Part shown: piece after piece, positions 1-9,502 of the stretch
Layout: every line of letters starts with the position of its first letter
How positions within the stretch are numbered: position 1 is the first letter of the stretch
Assembly: GCA_016192145.1 (NCBI GenBank)
Contig: JACPUT010000013.1
Coordinates: 1-64,000 of the forward strand
DNA length: 64,000 bases
Direction: 5' to 3'
Source: Acidobacteriota bacterium
GTDB taxonomy: Bacteria; Acidobacteriota; Holophagae; Holophagales; Holophagaceae
Program-made: the position numbers and the translations under genes
Notes under the pieces: generated by a model
What the model was told of the DNA's origin: nothing
Databases searched by the model: none
What the model saw: the letters and a program-made list of their open reading frames with translations, nothing else

Positions 1-118
1 CCCCGAAAACTACTCCGAAAATCGACGCCGCCGTTCAAATCGACACCAACTTCTATGTCTCTTGAATGTGTACCACCACTGGGTTTCCCGTGATTGCTAG
101 GGATATAAGCCGGACACT

Positions 119-366
119 AGTGGTTCATCACTGTTCATCACTGGCTTGGCTATTGCTCTTAGGGGACGGTTCGAGGCCGGGGAGCATGGGCGTGGAGGGG
201 CGACCGGTGATGAAGCCAGAAAGGGGAAAAGATGGCCGGTGATGAACAGTGATGAACTGCGTTGATGAACAGTGATGAAAGATTGGCCGGGGATGAACGG
301 GGATGAACGGGGATGAAAGATGGAAATTCCATCTCTGTTCATCTGCGTTCATCTCCGGCGTTCATT
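119..366. repeat. Nested word-hairpin repeat, GATGAACAGT/GATGAACGG type
   Basis: Short tandem units of the type TTCATCACTG on the left are answered by complementary units (GATGAACAGTGATGAA) further right. A second smaller hairpin follows, from GATGAACGG units around 290-330 to TTCATCT units around 333-365. The same words recur at 37774-37996. Bases 1-118, before it, hold no gene I can support. Confidence 0.8.
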
Positions 367-400
367 GCTTTGGAGAAGTTGACGCGGCGCCTTCTCCGGC

Positions 401-2320
401 TCAGGCCTGCTTCTTCTCTTCCAGTTCCAGCCACTCCAGTTCCAGCTCCTCCAGCTCGGCCTTGGCGGCGTCGCGGTCCTTGAGGGCCTGGTGGCCGGGG
501 GCGTCGGCGGTGAGGAAGGCGCTGGGGTCGGCGAGGAGGAGGTCCACTTCCTCCAGGCGGGCGTGGAGGCCCACCATGGCGTGTTCGACGGCGGCGAGGC
601 GGCGCTCCTCCTTCTGGCTGAGGCCGGGCTTCCGGGCCTTGGCGGGGGCTTCGACTTTGGAGGCGACCTTGGCCGCTTCGGCCTTGGGGGCGGCCTCCAG
701 GGCGCGCTGCTCGCGCAGGCGCTTCACGGTATCGGGGGGGCCCTCGAAGAGCTCCCAGCGGGGATTGCCGGCGGCGTTCCAGGCGAGCGTGTGCGTGGCC
801 ACCTGATCCAGGAAGAAGCGATCGTGGCTCACGAGGAGCACGGTGCCGGGGAAGCCCTGGAGGGCCTCTTCCAGGTTCTGCAGGGTGGGGATGTCGAGGT
901 CGTTGGTGGGCTCGTCCAGCACGAGCAGATCGGCCGGGTGCAGCATGGCCTTGGCGAGCAGCAGGCGGTTGCGCTCGCCACCCGACAGCGTGGCGGCGTC
1001 GCGGCGCTGGTCCTCGGCGTTGAAGCCGAAGCGGCTGAGGTAGACCTGGATGGGCTGGGTGGCGCCGCCGGGCAGCTGCACGATGCCCGCGCGATCCGCG
1101 AGGTTGTCGCTGACGCTGCGGCCCGCCTCCAGTTCGCCGCGGCCCTGGCTGAGGAAGGTGACCTTGGCGCCGGGGTGGCGGGTGAGCTCGCCGCCTGTGG
1201 CGGTGAGGTTGCCCAGCAGCAGGTTGAGCAGGGTGCTCTTGCCGCAGCCGTTGGGCCCCAGCAGGGCCACGCGCATGCCGCGCTGCAGGAACAGCTCGAG
1301 GCCGCCCATGAGCTCGGGGCCGCCGGGGTAGCTGAAGGTCACCTTCTCGGCCCAGAGGAGGGCGTCGCTGCGGTTGCTGCCGCCCTGGAAGGCGAGGCTC
1401 GTGCGCTGCTCCACCCGGGTGCGGTCGCCCACGGTGTCCTTGAGGTCCAGCACCTCCTCGATGCGGATCTTGGACTTGCGGGTGCGGGCCTTGGCGCCGC
1501 GGCGCAGCCAGGCCAGTTCCGTGCGGAGGCGGTTCTGCATGTGCTCCGTGAGGCGGGCCTCGCGGAATTCCTGGTCGGCCTTGAGCAGGAGGTAGTCGCT
1601 GTAGCCGCCCTCGTAGCTGGTGAGCTTGCCGACCTCCAGCTCGATCATGCGATCCACCACGGCATCCAGCAGGTGGCGGTCGTGGGTGATGAGGAGCAAT
1701 GCGCCGGGGAAGTTCAGCAGCCAGTTCTGGAGGCGCTCCACCTGCTCGGCATCAAGGTGGTTGGTGGGCTCATCGAGGATGAGGAGGTCCGGGGCCTTGA
1801 GCCAGGCCTGGGCGAGGGCCACGCGCTTGCGCCAGCCGCCCGAGAGGCTCTCCACGGTGCGGGAGAGGTCGCCCAGCTCCCACTCGGTGCGGGCCTTCTC
1901 CAGGCGGGGGGCCAGATCCCAGCCCCAGTCGTTCAGCTGGTGCTCGATGTGCTCCAGCTCGTCGTGGAGCTTGGCGTCCTCGTGCTGATCCAGGGTGGCG
2001 TGCAGCTCCGCCTGGCGGTTCAGCAGGGCGGCGTGGTCGGCCAGGGCGGCTTCCAACGCTTCCTTGATGCTGGCGCCGGGGGCGAACTCGGGCTCTTGGG
2101 AGAGCCGGGCGATGCGCAGGCCCTGGGTGAGGATCACCTGGCCGCCATCGGGGGTGTCCTCGCCGGCCAGGAGGCGGAAGAGGGTGCTCTTGCCCGCGCC
2201 GTTGCGGCCGATGAGGCCCACCTTCTCCCCCTGCATGATGCCGAAGGAGAGCTCATCGAGGATGGCCCGGGCGCCGAACCGTTTGGTGACGCGGACAAGG
2301 CTGAGGGCGATATCGGGCAA
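401..2320 (-). CDS. uup: ABC-F family ATPase, Uup-like
   Basis: Soluble ABC protein of 639 aa with two nucleotide-binding domains and no membrane segment, the layout of ABC-F proteins that act on ribosomes or nucleic acid structures rather than transport. The first domain has Walker [10 protein letters not shown] (about 38-46), signature LSGGWRKR (about 159) and Walker [13 protein letters not shown]. The second has [17 protein letters not shown] and [11 protein letters not shown]. The C-terminal ~85 residues are a charged coiled coil ([12 protein letters not shown]...), which favours Uup over EttA. The start is TTG with a GGAG eight bases upstream. Family assignment is firm; the Uup subfamily is inferred from the coiled-coil tail. 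Confidence 0.93.
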   Translation of the reverse strand: MPDIALSLVRVTKRFGARAILDELSFGIMQGEKVGLIGRNGAGKSTLFRLLAGEDTPDGGQVILTQGLRIARLSQEPEFAPGASIKEALEAALADHAALLNRQAELHATLDQHEDAKLHDELEHIEHQLNDWGWDLAPRLEKARTEWELGDLSRTVESLSGGWRKRVALAQAWLKAPDLLILDEPTNHLDAEQVERLQNWLLNFPGALLLITHDRHLLDAVVDRMIELEVGKLTSYEGGYSDYLLLKADQEFREARLTEHMQNRLRTELAWLRRGAKARTRKSKIRIEEVLDLKDTVGDRTRVEQRTSLAFQGGSNRSDALLWAEKVTFSYPGGPELMGGLELFLQRGMRVALLGPNGCGKSTLLNLLLGNLTATGGELTRHPGAKVTFLSQGRGELEAGRSVSDNLADRAGIVQLPGGATQPIQVYLSRFGFNAEDQRRDAATLSGGERNRLLLAKAMLHPADLLVLDEPTNDLDIPTLQNLEEALQGFPGTVLLVSHDRFFLDQVATHTLAWNAAGNPRWELFEGPPDTVKRLREQRALEAAPKAEAAKVASKVEAPAKARKPGLSQKEERRLAAVEHAMVGLHARLEEVDLLLADPSAFLTADAPGHQALKDRDAAKAELEELELEWLELEEKKQA

Positions 2321-2371
2321 GGGAAAGCTCCAGCCCTCCAGAATCGCATGGATAGCCCTTTGTCCGGCCCC

Positions 2372-3058
2372 TTACTCCACGTGGATGGGCAGGGCCCAGC
2401 GGTAGCCGCTGCCCAGCACGGGCTCCACGGGGGAGGGCTGATCGCCCACGGTCAGCTTGGCGCCGAGCTTCTTGATGAGGCCATCCACGGTGCGGCCGTT
2501 GGGGCGGGTCTTGGCGGCGCCCAGGACGGTCACGAGGGAGGCGCGGTCGCAGGGGGCGCCTCCGGCCGTGAGGAGGGCCTCCAGGAGGCGGAACTCCCGG
2601 AGGGTGAGATCCAGGCCTTCGCCCATCCGATCCACCCAGTGGCGGCGGGGATCGAAGCGGTAGGGCCCGCTGAGGAGCACCTCGGCCTTGCGGGGATGGG
2701 TGCGGCGCAGCAGGGCCTTGATGCGCAGGCGCAGCTCCTGGGGGGAGAAGGGCTTCACCGCGTAGTCGTCGCAGCCGAGCAGGAAGGCCTGAAGCCGGTC
2801 GAGATCCCCCTCCTGGGCGGAGTAGACGAGGACCGGGACTTCGTCCCCGAGGCTGCGGAGGGTGCGCAGCACTTCAAAGCCATGCACGCCGGGCATGACG
2901 AGGTCCAGCACGATGAGGTCCGCGGGCTTGACCTCGTGCAGGTCGAGGCCCTCGGCGCCGCTCGAGGCGAGCGCCACCTCGTGGCCATCCTTCATGAGGA
3001 GGACTTCCATCAGGCGGCGAAAGCCGGGATCGTCATCCACCACCAGGATTCGGGCCAT
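2372..3058 (-). CDS. OmpR-family response regulator
   Basis: Two-component response regulator of 228 aa. The receiver domain begins [13 protein letters not shown], with the phospho-acceptor Asp near residue 52 in IVLDLVMPG and the conserved Lys in [10 protein letters not shown]. The C-terminal half is a winged-helix DNA-binding domain ([29 protein letters not shown]). The track start lies 29 codons upstream, but ATG 3058 has a clear GGAGG six bases before it, so I use that. No histidine kinase is adjacent; the nearest, at 34.7 kb, is a hybrid kinase and not an obvious partner. It is divergent from the PstS-like gene. Confidence 0.93.
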   Translation of the reverse strand: MARILVVDDDPGFRRLMEVLLMKDGHEVALASSGAEGLDLHEVKPADLIVLDLVMPGVHGFEVLRTLRSLGDEVPVLVYSAQEGDLDRLQAFLLGCDDYAVKPFSPQELRLRIKALLRRTHPRKAEVLLSGPYRFDPRRHWVDRMGEGLDLTLREFRLLEALLTAGGAPCDRASLVTVLGAAKTRPNGRTVDGLIKKLGAKLTVGDQPSPVEPVLGSGYRWALPIHVE

Positions 3059-3168
3059 GCGTTCCTCCGGGGTCCTCATCGGCCAGGGTGCATGAGGTTC
3101 CTGAAATCTGCGAGGGGAATTCGATTCCCGTTCACACGGGCGCAACGCCGGGGCCTTCCAATGGGGCC

Positions 3169-4110
3169 ATGCGCACCCTCCTCCTCCTGCTCCTCACGGT
3201 CACCACCACGCTGCTCTCCGGGGGCGAGACGAAGGCCCCCGCCCGGGCCCTCGAAGGGGAGCTGCTCCTCGTGGGCTCGGATTCCATGGATCCCCTGCTG
3301 CGGCTGTGGATCGAGGAGTTCCAGAAGCGGCACCCCCGGGCCCGGATCGACGCGATCTCCAAGGGCAGCCTCACGGCGCCGCCGGCCTTGGCCGAGCGGC
3401 GGACGGTGCTGGGGCCCATGAGCCGGCCCATGAAGGAAGCCGAGGCCGAAGGGGTGGAGAAGGTGCTCGGCTTCCGCCCTCAGCAGTTCATCGTGGCCTA
3501 TGACGCCCTCGCCATCTGGGTGCACCGGGACAATCCCCTGCGCCGGCTCACCCTGGAACAGCTGGACGCGATCTACTCGAAGACCCGCAACCAGGGCTGG
3601 GAGGTGCCCATCCGCACCTGGGGGGACCTGGGCCTGCGGGGCGCCTGGAAGCGCCGGGACATCGTGCCCTATGGCCGGGATGGCCTGAGCGGCACCCGCG
3701 GATTCTTCGATGAACATGCCCTGGGCAAGGGGCAGGTGAACGGGGCCTACCAGGTGGCCGGCGATCAATGGGCCGTGGTGGAGGCCCCCGGCAAGGATCC
3801 CCAGGGCATCAGCTACGGGCCCGTGAATTACGCCGAGCCCTCCGTGCGGCAGCTGCCCCTGGTGCCCATCTACGGGCGGGAGGGCATCCTGCCCACGGCG
3901 CAGACCATCGCCACCGGGCGCTATCCACTCACGCGGATGCTCTCCATCTACGCCGCCGCCGATGGGGCCCACCCCCTGCCCGAGCTGGCGCGGGAATTCC
4001 TCCGCTTCATCCTGAGCCCCGAAGGACAGGCCCTCGTGGCGGGTTACGGCTCCGTGCCCATCGCCCCGGAGCTCGCCGCTTCCCAGGTGATGCGCCTGGA
4101 GGCCCGATGA
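3169..4110 (+). CDS. PstS-like periplasmic substrate-binding protein
   Basis: Secreted protein of 313 aa: signal peptide MRTLLLLLLTVTTTLLSGG, then a type II periplasmic-binding fold of the phosphate-binding (PstS/PBP-like) group. Characteristic pieces are LLLVGSDSMDPLL near the N-terminus, IWVHRDNPLRRLTLEQL (the 'vnpxNp...lt.eql' block of PstS relatives) and GLSGTRGFF, where PstS proteins bind the anion. No pstCAB permease genes follow, so it may sense or scavenge a ligand rather than feed a transporter. Its stop overlaps the next start as ATGA, implying translational coupling to the pseudokinase-TonB gene. The track extends upstream, but ATG 3169 begins the signal peptide. Confidence 0.85.
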   Translation: MRTLLLLLLTVTTTLLSGGETKAPARALEGELLLVGSDSMDPLLRLWIEEFQKRHPRARIDAISKGSLTAPPALAERRTVLGPMSRPMKEAEAEGVEKVLGFRPQQFIVAYDALAIWVHRDNPLRRLTLEQLDAIYSKTRNQGWEVPIRTWGDLGLRGAWKRRDIVPYGRDGLSGTRGFFDEHALGKGQVNGAYQVAGDQWAVVEAPGKDPQGISYGPVNYAEPSVRQLPLVPIYGREGILPTAQTIATGRYPLTRMLSIYAAADGAHPLPELAREFLRFILSPEGQALVAGYGSVPIAPELAASQVMRLEAR

Positions 4111-5810
4111 GGGCGGCCACGCGGCTCGGGGAGTACCGGCTCACGGCGCGCCTGAGTGAGGATGGCTTCGGTTCCCTGCACCGCGGGGTGCGGGTGGAAG
4201 GGGGCGCCTTCGGGCGGCACGTGCTCATCCGCCGCTTCGATCCCCGTTGGCTGGCCGCAGGCCTGCGCGCGGCCCTGGCGGAATCGGTGCCGCAGAGCCT
4301 GCGGCTCGGGGAGGCCCGGGGCCTCGCGCCGCACTGCCGCATCTACCACCAGGCGGCGGAGCCCTGGATCAGCTACGACCTGGATCCCGGCCTCACGCTG
4401 GCAGAGCTGCTGCAGCTCTGCCGCGCGCAGGGGATGGCGCTGGGCCTGGAGCACGTGCTCACGGTGCTGAGGGATCTCGCCGCCGTGCTGGAGCACCTCC
4501 ATGAGCGGAAGGTGGCCCATGGCCTGCTGGTGCCGGAGCTGGTCTGGGTGACCTACGAGGGCTCCGTGCTCCTGCTGGACGCGCCCCTGGCGCCCCAGCT
4601 GCGCCGGGTCCTCGGTTCCGGACCCGCCCCGGGGCTCGAGGCGCTGGCGCAAGGGCCGGCCTCGGGCGCCGCGCGGGATCTCTACCTGCTGGCCTGCCTC
4701 GGGTGGCGGATGCTCACGCTGGAGCCCGCGGTGCCCGCCCGGCCGGAGGAGCTGCTCCCCTCCCTGGAAACCTGGGCCAAGGCTTCCGAGGGCGGCCTGC
4801 CGGGGCCGCTGCGGACCCTCTTCGGGCGCATGGTGGGGCTGCAGCCGGCCTTCGGGGATCTCGCCGAATTCCAACGGGAGAGCGGCATCGCCCTCCAGCT
4901 CGAGGAGCATGCCCCCTCCACCTTCAACCTGGCCTTCCTCATCCACACCCTGCTGCGGGAGCGCATCGCGGCCGAGCTCCGGGCCCTGGAGCAGGAGCGC
5001 GCGGCCACCTGGACGGTTAGCGCCGCGGTGCCCACCCTGCCGGAGGCCCTGCCTCCTTCCGCACCAGGGGGGCGATCCTGGCGGGGTCTCGGGCTCGCGG
5101 CGGGGCTCCTCCTCGCGGCGGGGGCGGGCGTCTACGTCACCCAGCGGAGCGGCTCCCGGGAGACCGAGGATCTGCGCAGGGCCCTGGCCGAGGCCCAGCG
5201 GCGGCAGGCCGAGCGCGAGCAGGTGAAAGGGGATGTGGAGGCCTCGCTGCAGCGGGAAGCGGACCGCAGAGCCCGGCTCCAAGCCCAGCTGGCCGAGGCC
5301 CGGGACGTGGCGAAGCTGGAGGCCCTGAACCGGGAATTGGAGGCGGTGCGCCAGCGGCAGGCGGAACTCCAGGCCCGCCAGGCCAGGGCACGGATGGAGG
5401 CCGAGGAGGCGGCGGCGCAGGCGCGGCGGTTGCAGGCGAGGGCCCTGGTCGCCCCCACTCCCGTGCCTGCGCCCGTGGTCCCGCCGCCGAAGGCCGCGCC
5501 CCCTGTGGCGCCGCTGCCCGAGCCCCTTCCGGTGGCGCCCGCCGGCGGGGGGGATGCCCCGGCGCGGATCCAGGTGCAACCGGCCTGGCTGCCGCCCGGG
5601 GGCTTCCGGGGGCCCCTGCGCCTGCGGGTCTTCGTGAGCGAGGCGGGGCGGCCCCTGCGCGCGCTGATGATCGAGGGGCCGGGCGGATCGGTGGATGCGG
5701 CGGCCATGGAAGCGGCCCTGCGCTGCGCCTACCAACCCGCCCTGGTCGGGGGGCGGCCCGTGCGCGCCTGGCTGGAAGTGGACCTCACTGCGAGGGGCGG
5801 GTCCAGGTGA
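4107..5810 (+). CDS. Pseudokinase-TM-TonB C-terminal domain fusion
   Basis: Protein of 567 aa. Residues 1-270 have the outline of a Ser/Thr kinase domain: a glycine-loop remnant (LSEDGFGSLHRG), Arg in place of the ATP-binding Lys (HVLIRRF), the catalytic HRD loop reduced to VAHGLLVPELVWV, and DFG replaced by LLDAPL. It should not phosphorylate. A single membrane helix follows near 324-345 (LGLAAGLLLAAGAGVYV), then a long charged coiled coil, a Pro/Ala-rich stretch, and a C-terminal ~70-residue domain resembling TonB C-termini (LRLRVFVSEAGRPLRAL, AAMEAALRCAYQPAL). The start overlaps the PstS-like stop. I infer a membrane adaptor coupling a cytoplasmic pseudokinase to periplasmic partners. Confidence 0.8.
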   Translation: MRAATRLGEYRLTARLSEDGFGSLHRGVRVEGGAFGRHVLIRRFDPRWLAAGLRAALAESVPQSLRLGEARGLAPHCRIYHQAAEPWISYDLDPGLTLAELLQLCRAQGMALGLEHVLTVLRDLAAVLEHLHERKVAHGLLVPELVWVTYEGSVLLLDAPLAPQLRRVLGSGPAPGLEALAQGPASGAARDLYLLACLGWRMLTLEPAVPARPEELLPSLETWAKASEGGLPGPLRTLFGRMVGLQPAFGDLAEFQRESGIALQLEEHAPSTFNLAFLIHTLLRERIAAELRALEQERAATWTVSAAVPTLPEALPPSAPGGRSWRGLGLAAGLLLAAGAGVYVTQRSGSRETEDLRRALAEAQRRQAEREQVKGDVEASLQREADRRARLQAQLAEARDVAKLEALNRELEAVRQRQAELQARQARARMEAEEAAAQARRLQARALVAPTPVPAPVVPPPKAAPPVAPLPEPLPVAPAGGGDAPARIQVQPAWLPPGGFRGPLRLRVFVSEAGRPLRALMIEGPGGSVDAAAMEAALRCAYQPALVGGRPVRAWLEVDLTARGGSR

Positions 5811-5883
5811 TCAACGCGGTAAATACCCCTGAACCCCTAAGAGCTGATGGCGAAAGTACGCCGCCCGGGTTTCGATGAAAAGC

Positions 5884-6012
5884 CTAACGCAGAGGCGCGG
5901 AGGCGCGGAGGCGCTGAGACGCAGAGGGTGTGCAGGTCAAGCTCCAAGGCTACAAGTCGGCATTCATTCCTCTGCGCCTCCGCGTCTCTGCGCCTCTGCG
6001 TCTCTGCGTTAG
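5884..6012. repeat. Word-hairpin repeat, CGCAGAGG/CCTCTGCG type
   Basis: The left arm (5884-5927) is made of ACGCAGAGGCGCGGAGGCGC units and the right arm (5969-6012) of the complementary CTCTGCGCCTCCGCGTCTCTGCG units. They are separated by a 41-bp unrelated loop. It sits between convergent genes. Spurious translations (AETQRRRDAE) appear in the ORF track. Confidence 0.85.
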
Positions 6013-6216
6013 TCAGTTTCCTTTGATGCACGACACGCATTTTCAGGGGAAACCCCAAGGGGGCTCGACCCACCTCTGTCATCCCCTTCGGAGGCAGGCC
6101 CAGCTTCGCTGGACCTGGGTCCGCAGGCCCGGATGACCTTGGTGAATGGCCGAGGTGAGCCTGCTTTTCTTGGTGCCCTTGGTGTCTTGGTGGTTCAAAA
6201 GGAGGTGTTCATGCCA
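6013..6216. other. Intergenic stretch with small stems and CTTGGTG words
   Basis: No gene is supported. The stretch contains nested stems around CGACCCA...TGGGTCCG (about 6066-6122). Near 6165-6200 there is a single arm of the tandem word CTTGGTGCCCTTGGTGTCTTGG with no complementary arm nearby, which looks like half of another word-hairpin. Confidence 0.5.
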
Positions 6217-7968
6217 TTAGGCAGGCAGCTCCACGAGGAGGGCATCCACGAAGGCGAAGGCGGCGGTCTCCGAGAGCCCCTGCACCTTCAGCCAGCGGCC
6301 CGGCCCGAGCTCCAGGAAGAGGTCGCCGCCGGGGATCCACCAGCCCTTGCGCCCATTGCGGCCCTGGAGGCGGCGCGCGTCGTGGAGCTGGGATTCGGCG
6401 GGGCGCGGGCAGGCCGCCACTTCCAGACGGCCTGCCCCCGTGCTGAGCAGGAGACGGCCCTGGATCCAAGCCCAGCGGCCCTTGGGCCAGCGCAGTCGGG
6501 TGCCGTCGGGGGCCGTGAGGCGATCGCCCTCGATGACGGGGTCGGGAAGGGTGGGGATCCACTGGGCGGCTCCGAGCACCTGGGCGGAATCCCAGCCCAC
6601 GCTGCCGAGGTCGGCGAGGGGGGTGTCGCCCAGCTTCATGCGGAAGGCCGAGGCCGGGGCCTGGTCGAAGGTGGGATCCACGGGCACCCAGCGATCCCGC
6701 AGCCTCACCTCCACCCAGAAGTGGGGGCCGAGCACATCCGCGAGGGCCACCCAGCCCACGACGCCCCGGGCGGGCACACCGAGCCGGCGGAGCAGCGCCA
6801 CGGCCAGCAGGCCGTGCTCGGTGCAATCGCCCCTGGGAATCAGGGCCACTTCCCGCGCGGAGGCGAAGCCCACGCTGTAGTCCTTATCGCTGATCCACTC
6901 GAAGACGAAGCGGTTCACGGCGCGCGTGAGTTCCCACCGCGTCGCCCCCGCCCGGGGGGACAGGCGCCGCAGCAGGCCGTCGAAGGCGGGATCGCGGAAG
7001 GGCACCAGGGGGGTGGGGGCCAGGTAGGGGGCCTCTTCGGCGGCGGGCGTTCCCGTCACGGGCGCCTGGGCGGCTTCCGCGGCGGTGGGCTCGGCGGCCC
7101 GGCTCAGGCGCCAGCGATCCTTGGCCAGTTCCTGGACCTCTGCGGAGGGCGCGAGGGTGACGGGCTCGCCGCCCTCCTGGCGCACCTCGAGCTGGGGCAC
7201 CCAGGGCAGGAAGGCGTGGAGCGGCAAGGCCTTGAGGCTCTTGTCGAAGAGGTTCTCCTTCAGGCCCGTGGGCGAGGGGGCGGGGAGATCCGCCCGCTGG
7301 GTGAGCACCTCCACGCCGCCCAGCACCGTGCGGTGGCGCACCTCCCCTTGCGTGGGACTCACCCACAGCTCCGTGGGGAGGTCCTGGCGTCCCTCCGTCT
7401 CGTGGCCCCGGAAGCGCACGGCGTCGGGCACGCCCGGCAGGGGATCGGGCCCCAGGGGCGTGAGCTCCAGGGTGGACCACTGCTGCACCGCGAAGGTGTA
7501 GGTCACCAGCTTCACCGCCGTGCGGGCCTGGGCCGCGCGCTTTAGGATGGCCTGCTGCTCCAGCGGCCAGAGCACGGCGCCCTCGGGCAGCGACTCCACC
7601 TTGGCCTCCCCGTGGGCGGGCCTCACGCGCAATTCGCGGGGGGCGGCCGGGGACCAGGTGGCCTCGCCCGTGAGGGGTTCGTTGGCGAGGCGCAGGCTCC
7701 AGCGGAAGGCCAGGGTGCCATCGGTTTGGCGGGTGACCGTGAGGCTCTGTTCCTGCCGCACGGTCTGGCCTGCGCGGGAGAGCTCGAGCCACTCGCGGGC
7801 GGTGACCTCCTGATGGGCGCCGGCGGCGCGGAGGGTCTGCTCCGCGCCGCCGGTCTCCTGCCCATCCATCCACTGCCTGAAGCGCGTGGTCTCCGCGGCG
7901 GGTGCTGGCGCCGACTGGGCGAGGATCGGCGCGGTGAGGGCGAGGGCGAGCAGGAGGGAACGGGGCAT
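6217..7968 (-). CDS. Secreted transglutaminase-like superfamily protein
   Basis: Predicted exported protein of 583 aa with signal peptide MPRSLLLALALTAPILAQS. The N-terminal ~330 residues resemble the beta-rich region that precedes transglutaminase-like cores in many bacterial proteins. The core carries the full triad: Cys in PRGDCTEHGLLAVALL (about 380), His in LGPHFWVEV and Asp in WVPVDPTFDQ. LLRRLGVPARGVVGW after the Cys helix is typical of the family. It may be a protease or amide-processing enzyme acting in the periplasm; the substrate is unknown. It is convergent with the pseudokinase gene and followed upstream by the Spy-like gene on the same strand (50 bp gap). Confidence 0.85.
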   Translation of the reverse strand: MPRSLLLALALTAPILAQSAPAPAAETTRFRQWMDGQETGGAEQTLRAAGAHQEVTAREWLELSRAGQTVRQEQSLTVTRQTDGTLAFRWSLRLANEPLTGEATWSPAAPRELRVRPAHGEAKVESLPEGAVLWPLEQQAILKRAAQARTAVKLVTYTFAVQQWSTLELTPLGPDPLPGVPDAVRFRGHETEGRQDLPTELWVSPTQGEVRHRTVLGGVEVLTQRADLPAPSPTGLKENLFDKSLKALPLHAFLPWVPQLEVRQEGGEPVTLAPSAEVQELAKDRWRLSRAAEPTAAEAAQAPVTGTPAAEEAPYLAPTPLVPFRDPAFDGLLRRLSPRAGATRWELTRAVNRFVFEWISDKDYSVGFASAREVALIPRGDCTEHGLLAVALLRRLGVPARGVVGWVALADVLGPHFWVEVRLRDRWVPVDPTFDQAPASAFRMKLGDTPLADLGSVGWDSAQVLGAAQWIPTLPDPVIEGDRLTAPDGTRLRWPKGRWAWIQGRLLLSTGAGRLEVAACPRPAESQLHDARRLQGRNGRKGWWIPGGDLFLELGPGRWLKVQGLSETAAFAFVDALLVELPA

Positions 7969-8018
7969 TCCACCAGTTTAACGGTGAAGGGCTCCGAGCC
8001 CTTGGACTGAAGCGCCCG

Positions 8019-8486
8019 TCAATCCCCGCAGCGCATCCGCATCCGGCGCATCTGGCCCCGGGCGCGTTCCCGGTGGGTGGCCCGGAGGACGGAGGCCTTC
8101 TCGCGTTGCTCGGGAGTGAGGAGGGCGCGCACCTGAACGCGGTTGGCGCGACCCGCGAGGAGCAGCTGGAAGTGGGCCTCGGAGGCCTTCTGGTGCAGGT
8201 CGCGCAGGGTGGCCTCGGCCGTCGCGGGATCCTGCAGGGCCTGGGCGAGGGCGGCGCGGGCGGCCCGGGCGGAGGCGCGCAAGGGGGCTATGGCGTCGCG
8301 GTGACTGGCGCGCAGGGCGCGGATCTGGTTCTGCTGATCCGCCGTGAGCTGCAGGGCCCGGGCGAAGCGCTCGCCGCGGCCCGCCTGCCGGGGGCCATCC
8401 CAGCGGCCGCGGCCTTCCTGCGCTTGGGCGGGCAGGGCGGCGGTGAGGGGGAGGAGGGCGGCGAGGGTGAGGATGAGGGCTTTCAT
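8019..8486 (-). CDS. Periplasmic Spy/CpxP-like LTXXQ protein
   Basis: Small exported protein of 155 aa with signal peptide MKALILTLAALLPLTAALPAQAQ. The mature part is helical and Arg/Ala-rich, with the two motifs that define the Spy/CpxP/zinc-resistance group: LQLTADQQNQIRAL and LLTPEQREKASVL. Family members are periplasmic chaperones or metal/envelope-stress sensors. The ORF track starts 48 codons earlier, inside the repeat element. ATG 8486 has AAGGAG seven bases upstream and begins the signal peptide, so it is preferred. The C-terminus is unusually basic (RARGQMRRMRMRCGD). Confidence 0.85.
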   Translation of the reverse strand: MKALILTLAALLPLTAALPAQAQEGRGRWDGPRQAGRGERFARALQLTADQQNQIRALRASHRDAIAPLRASARAARAALAQALQDPATAEATLRDLHQKASEAHFQLLLAGRANRVQVRALLTPEQREKASVLRATHRERARGQMRRMRMRCGD

Positions 8487-8577
8487 GGTGGGCTCCTTCT
8501 GTACCAATGGACCGGCGTGGGACCGAAGGGTTGAGTTCGGATCCTTCGGGAGGTCTCGGGTGGTCAGGAAAAAACCC

Positions 8578-8682
8578 AACGCAGAGGCGCGGAGACGCAG
8601 AGGCGCAGAGAAACAGAGAGGAAGGAGCATCCCGCTTTTCTCTGCGTCTCCGCGCCTCTGCGCCTCTGCGCCTCTGCGTTAG
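8578..8682. repeat. Word-hairpin repeat, CGCAGAGG/CCTCTGCG type (second copy)
   Basis: The left arm AACGCAGAGGCGCGGAGACG... (8578-8620) and right arm ...CTCTGCGCCTCTGCGTTAG (8636-8682) are complementary tandem words. It lies between divergent genes, and the right arm ends 15 bases before the recO ATG, where a ribosome-binding site would be expected. Confidence 0.85.
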
Positions 8683-8697
8683 TTCTTTTCATTGCCG

Positions 8698-9489
8698 ATG
8701 CACACCGACATTCCAGTTGGTTTTTGCGACACTCAGAGTCCCGGAGTCCCCCTGCTCAACGTTCTCGATGCCATCGTGCTGCGCCCCACGCCCTTCCAGG
8801 AGGGGGGCCTCATCGTCTCCTTCCTCACGGAGCACGGGGAGCGCGTGACGGGGCTCGCGAAGGGGGCGCGCAAGGCCTCGGCGAAGTGGGTGAGCAGCTT
8901 CGAGCCCCTCTCTCAGGTGCGGCTCACGCTGTTTGGCAAGGAGCAGAGCGACATCCGCCGCATCACCCGCTGCGAGCTGCAGGCGAGCCCGCTGACCCTG
9001 GGCCATCTGGAGTCCAGCCTCGTGGTGGCCTGCCTGGCGGACCTCTTCGACCGCTGCGCCCGGGAGGGCGTGGAGGATCCGCGCCTGTTCCGGCTGGCCA
9101 ATGCCTGCGCCCGGGCCCTCAAGGCCGAGCCCGGCAAGGCCATGGCCATCCTCGCCTACGCGGAGCACTGGCTGCTCCACCTCATGGGCCTGCTGCCCCA
9201 CCCGCGGGCCTGCGGCCGTTGCGGGCGGGAGGACACCCCCCTCGCGGCCCTGGTGGCCGAGGGAGGGTGGGTCTGCACGGCCTGCACCCCCATGGATCCC
9301 GGCGAGGGGCTGCCCCCGGGCGCCCGGGAACACCTGAGGCTGCTCCGCACGGTTTCCGCGGAGGCCTGCCCGCCCCTGGATCCCCGGGATGAGGCCCAGG
9401 AGGCGGTCACCCGCCTGCTCCGCCACCGCCTCCTGGATGAGCTGGGGGGCCGCCTGGCCAGCTACGAGGTGCTGTTCCAGATCCTCTGA
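8698..9489 (+). CDS. recO: DNA repair protein RecO
   Basis: RecO of 263 aa, a mediator that helps load RecA in the RecFOR gap-repair pathway. The N-terminal OB-fold segment has the family signature DAIVLRPTPFQEGGLIVSFLTEHGERV, followed by GARKASAKW. The helical C-terminal half carries a four-Cys zinc site (ACGRCGRED and VCTACTP) typical of many RecO proteins. The start is uncertain: ATG 8698 is the first ATG in frame (a TTG lies two codons earlier), gives about 24 residues before the conserved block, and has no visible Shine-Dalgarno because a hairpin repeat ends just upstream. Confidence 0.9.
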   Translation: MHTDIPVGFCDTQSPGVPLLNVLDAIVLRPTPFQEGGLIVSFLTEHGERVTGLAKGARKASAKWVSSFEPLSQVRLTLFGKEQSDIRRITRCELQASPLTLGHLESSLVVACLADLFDRCAREGVEDPRLFRLANACARALKAEPGKAMAILAYAEHWLLHLMGLLPHPRACGRCGREDTPLAALVAEGGWVCTACTPMDPGEGLPPGAREHLRLLRTVSAEACPPLDPRDEAQEAVTRLLRHRLLDELGGRLASYEVLFQIL

Positions 9490-9502
9490 GGCGTTCAAGG
9501 AG

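Noticed and set aside
1-62. Possible C-terminal end of a gene entering the window (frame 3, ending ...TNFYVS-stop)
   Set aside because: Only about 20 codons are visible and no motif can be checked. It could be the tail of a transposase or any other protein.
491-3421. 976-aa plus-strand ORF
   Set aside because: Low-complexity Gly/Ala/Glu translation antisense to the ABC-F and response regulator genes; an artefact of GC-rich codon bias.
5884-6136. Small ORFs translating as AETQRRRDAE or LRVSAPLRL
   Set aside because: They are readings of the CGCAGAGG word-hairpins, not proteins.
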